Assembly (NCBI GenBank): GCA_036897095.1
Contig: JAYMSP010000030.1
Coordinates: 1 to 64,000 of the forward strand
Source: Plantago elongata
Lineage: Eukaryota > Streptophyta > Magnoliopsida > Lamiales > Plantaginaceae
Direction: 5' to 3'
DNA: 64,000 nt
Part shown: in pieces, positions 62,444 to 64,000 of the stretch
Layout of the letters: each line of letters begins with the position of its first letter
Position numbering within the stretch: the first letter of the stretch is position 1
Program-made: the position numbers and the translations under genes
Notes under the pieces: generated by a model
The model's database searches: none
What the model saw: the letters and a program-made list of their open reading frames with translations, nothing else
What the model was told of the DNA's origin: nothing

Positions 62444-62960
62444 TTGTTTTGATATTCCGTTGCTTATGTTGTTTATTTTCTTCAAACGTGTATTGTTGGT
62501 TTTGTTTCTCAATATTCAATGTACTGTACATTCTGATTTCAATAAAACACCCATTTTCATTTTATTAGAAAGTAAACATTACAACATTCGAACAATGGAA
62601 CATCAAATAAAATAATTCATACTTTGGACATACAAGAATGTACCAATGTAATAATTCATACATTTTCTCATAATTTTTTCATTCTGATACATCCTCAATC
62701 AAATAATTCTAAAACGAGTTTTAAACATGCAATTTGATTAATTTCACCTTCCAACTAGTCTTAGAATATGTTAAACTTATTTAAAATTATATAAAAAAAT
62801 AATAATAAAAAATAAAAAATGAACTATTCACGGTCGTCCCAATAACCCATTGGACAAGGTTTTCAGGGTCAGTAGTCATCAGAATGGTTATCGTCAACGA
62901 TCGCTACTATTCACGATCATCGTGACGATCTATTAGGACTAGTCCTGTTGAGAGTGGTCT

Positions 62961-64000
62961 TAATTACATTCCAGGTTGTGTACAACCTCATCAGATCAAA
63001 CCCTTGAACACAATGTATGGCCTTTGAGCCTAAATTCTGTGTAGTTCCATATTTTTAAGGTGATATCATCATCACAGCGGTATGCCACCATTTTTTACGA
63101 CCTAAGACACCCATAGAATGAGTCTATCAACGAAATTATATATCAATAAATAAACTAATTAGTACTAGTATTTGGCATAATTATGGCAACAACACACATA
63201 AAAATATGTTGTCAAAGCAAGTAGTCCAGTTGTGAAAGTTGATTGTAATACGGTCCATCCATAGAATTGGGATGACAATACTTCATTATTTTATCGTTGT
63301 TTCCTAATGAAATGATGGGAACGCACAGCAAATTACTCCTCACATTTCATTAATTTATACATTATGACAACTCATTTGAATAAGTTTATTTATTTTAGTT
63401 TATTTATTTTTATAATATACTACCCATTTTCACATGAACGAACGCGGAATTTATAACTCGATTGGATGGGAGGCAAAAGTGTATATATGGCATTTTAATA
63501 GGGTGCAAGGTGAGAGGGGCAAAATTATAAATTTTTAACAAAATAATTTATAATTTTTTTTTCAAATTTTGGGAGCGTCCCCACCGCCCTCTTGGGTCCG
63601 TCCCTTTTCCATCACACCCATCTTTAAAAATGTAATACGTAAAAAGAATTAGAAATAGAATTAGTATAGTTAAATGTGAGATATGAAATTAACCTGTTTA
63701 AGTTATAAATAAAAGAAAATTAAGTTTAACATGACCATGTAAATTGATAAACTTGGTTTGATACTTAAAAGATAGTACATGAAATATTGTAGTATAAAAG
63801 ACCCTTGGATATATACACTTGTTGCATGTCTAGATATTTAGAAGATTTGCACTTTCATCTTATTTAATTTAGACTTAGTCAGTTGTTGCACTTTTATCTG
63901 GCCTTTGACCCTTTGTATCTTAGAAAACCAAGATATCTAAACCGCCCTTATTTGCATCAGCTTTTGTGTATGCAACCCATTGGCTCATCTTCTTCTTTAG
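62961..64000. other. AT-rich DNA at the window end
   Basis: No gene is seen. Near 63540-63610 an A/T-rich stretch leads into GGGAGCGTCCCCACCGCCCT, the sort of sequence often found in old plant repeats, but I cannot assign it. Confidence 0.4.

Larger units (their letters stand above)
58546..62960. mobile_element. PIF/Harbinger DNA transposon, decayed, with mirror-symmetric structure
   Basis: The ends GATTACTCCCAATGG and the complement AGACCACTCTCAAC are flanked on both sides by TAA (58543-58545 and 62961-62963), the three-base target duplication of this superfamily. The outermost ~130 bases form long inverted repeats sharing TGAATAGTAGCG and CGTGAATAGT. Inside are two divergent genes: ORF1 (minus) and a DDE transposase (plus). 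Both are broken by stops and frameshifts, so it is not autonomous today. Between them, 5' leaders and promoters are also inverted repeats (about 60240-60540 against 60795-61030), separated by an inverted copy of segment S. Confidence 0.8.

Noticed and set aside
63905-63932. Second NRE-like match (TGACCCTT, N10, AAA)
   Set aside because: The second half-site core is imperfect and no nitrate gene is nearby; probably chance.

Overview
This is nuclear DNA of a flowering plant, almost certainly a eudicot. It has AT-rich intergenic DNA, many GT-AG introns, MITEs and other plant transposons, and plant-specific proteins (NADH nitrate reductase, class XII LRR receptor kinases). The nitrate reductase N-terminus resembles asterid (tobacco-like) enzymes as I remember them; this is only a weak hint of lineage.

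Layout. (1) 1-5.5 kb: two LRR receptor-like kinase genes of one family in tail-to-tail orientation. The first is cut by the window edge; the second is complete. (2) 7.3-24.7 kb: a tandem pair of complete M16 (insulinase/pitrilysin-type) zinc metallopeptidase genes, orthologous to Arabidopsis PQQL. Each has 21 exons with the same splice phases and encodes 1009 residues. (3) 25.4-26.9 kb: a decayed transposon-type gene. (4) 27.2-32.6 kb: ribosomal protein eL31 (+) converging on cytosolic asparaginyl-tRNA synthetase (-), each with a telo-box upstream. PQQL, eL31 and AsnRS are also near neighbours on Arabidopsis chromosome 5, so this looks like an old syntenic block. (5) 32.6-40.7 kb: gene-poor DNA with a small MITE, a possible LTR relic and a decayed pogo/Tigger-like element. 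(6) 40.8-46.5 kb: a complete five-exon nitrate reductase gene (899 residues), with a nitrate-responsive-element-like site in intron 2. (7) 46.7-64 kb: no host gene that I recognise. It holds a Stowaway MITE, a degenerate CCCGAA-type repeat, a putative MULE-like element, a Cassandra-like TRIM fossil, a CACTA-type end, and a PIF/Harbinger element with an unusual mirror-symmetric layout.

The host genes are independent housekeeping, metabolic and immune-receptor loci, not a pathway. The most unusual items are the fully intact peptidase duplication, with uneven divergence and a C-terminal hydrophobic tail, and the Harbinger element, whose two divergent genes have homologous promoters and homologous outer ends. 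Exon boundaries were read by eye from splice signals, phase continuity, agreement between the two peptidase copies, and remembered family sequences. No database search was run.
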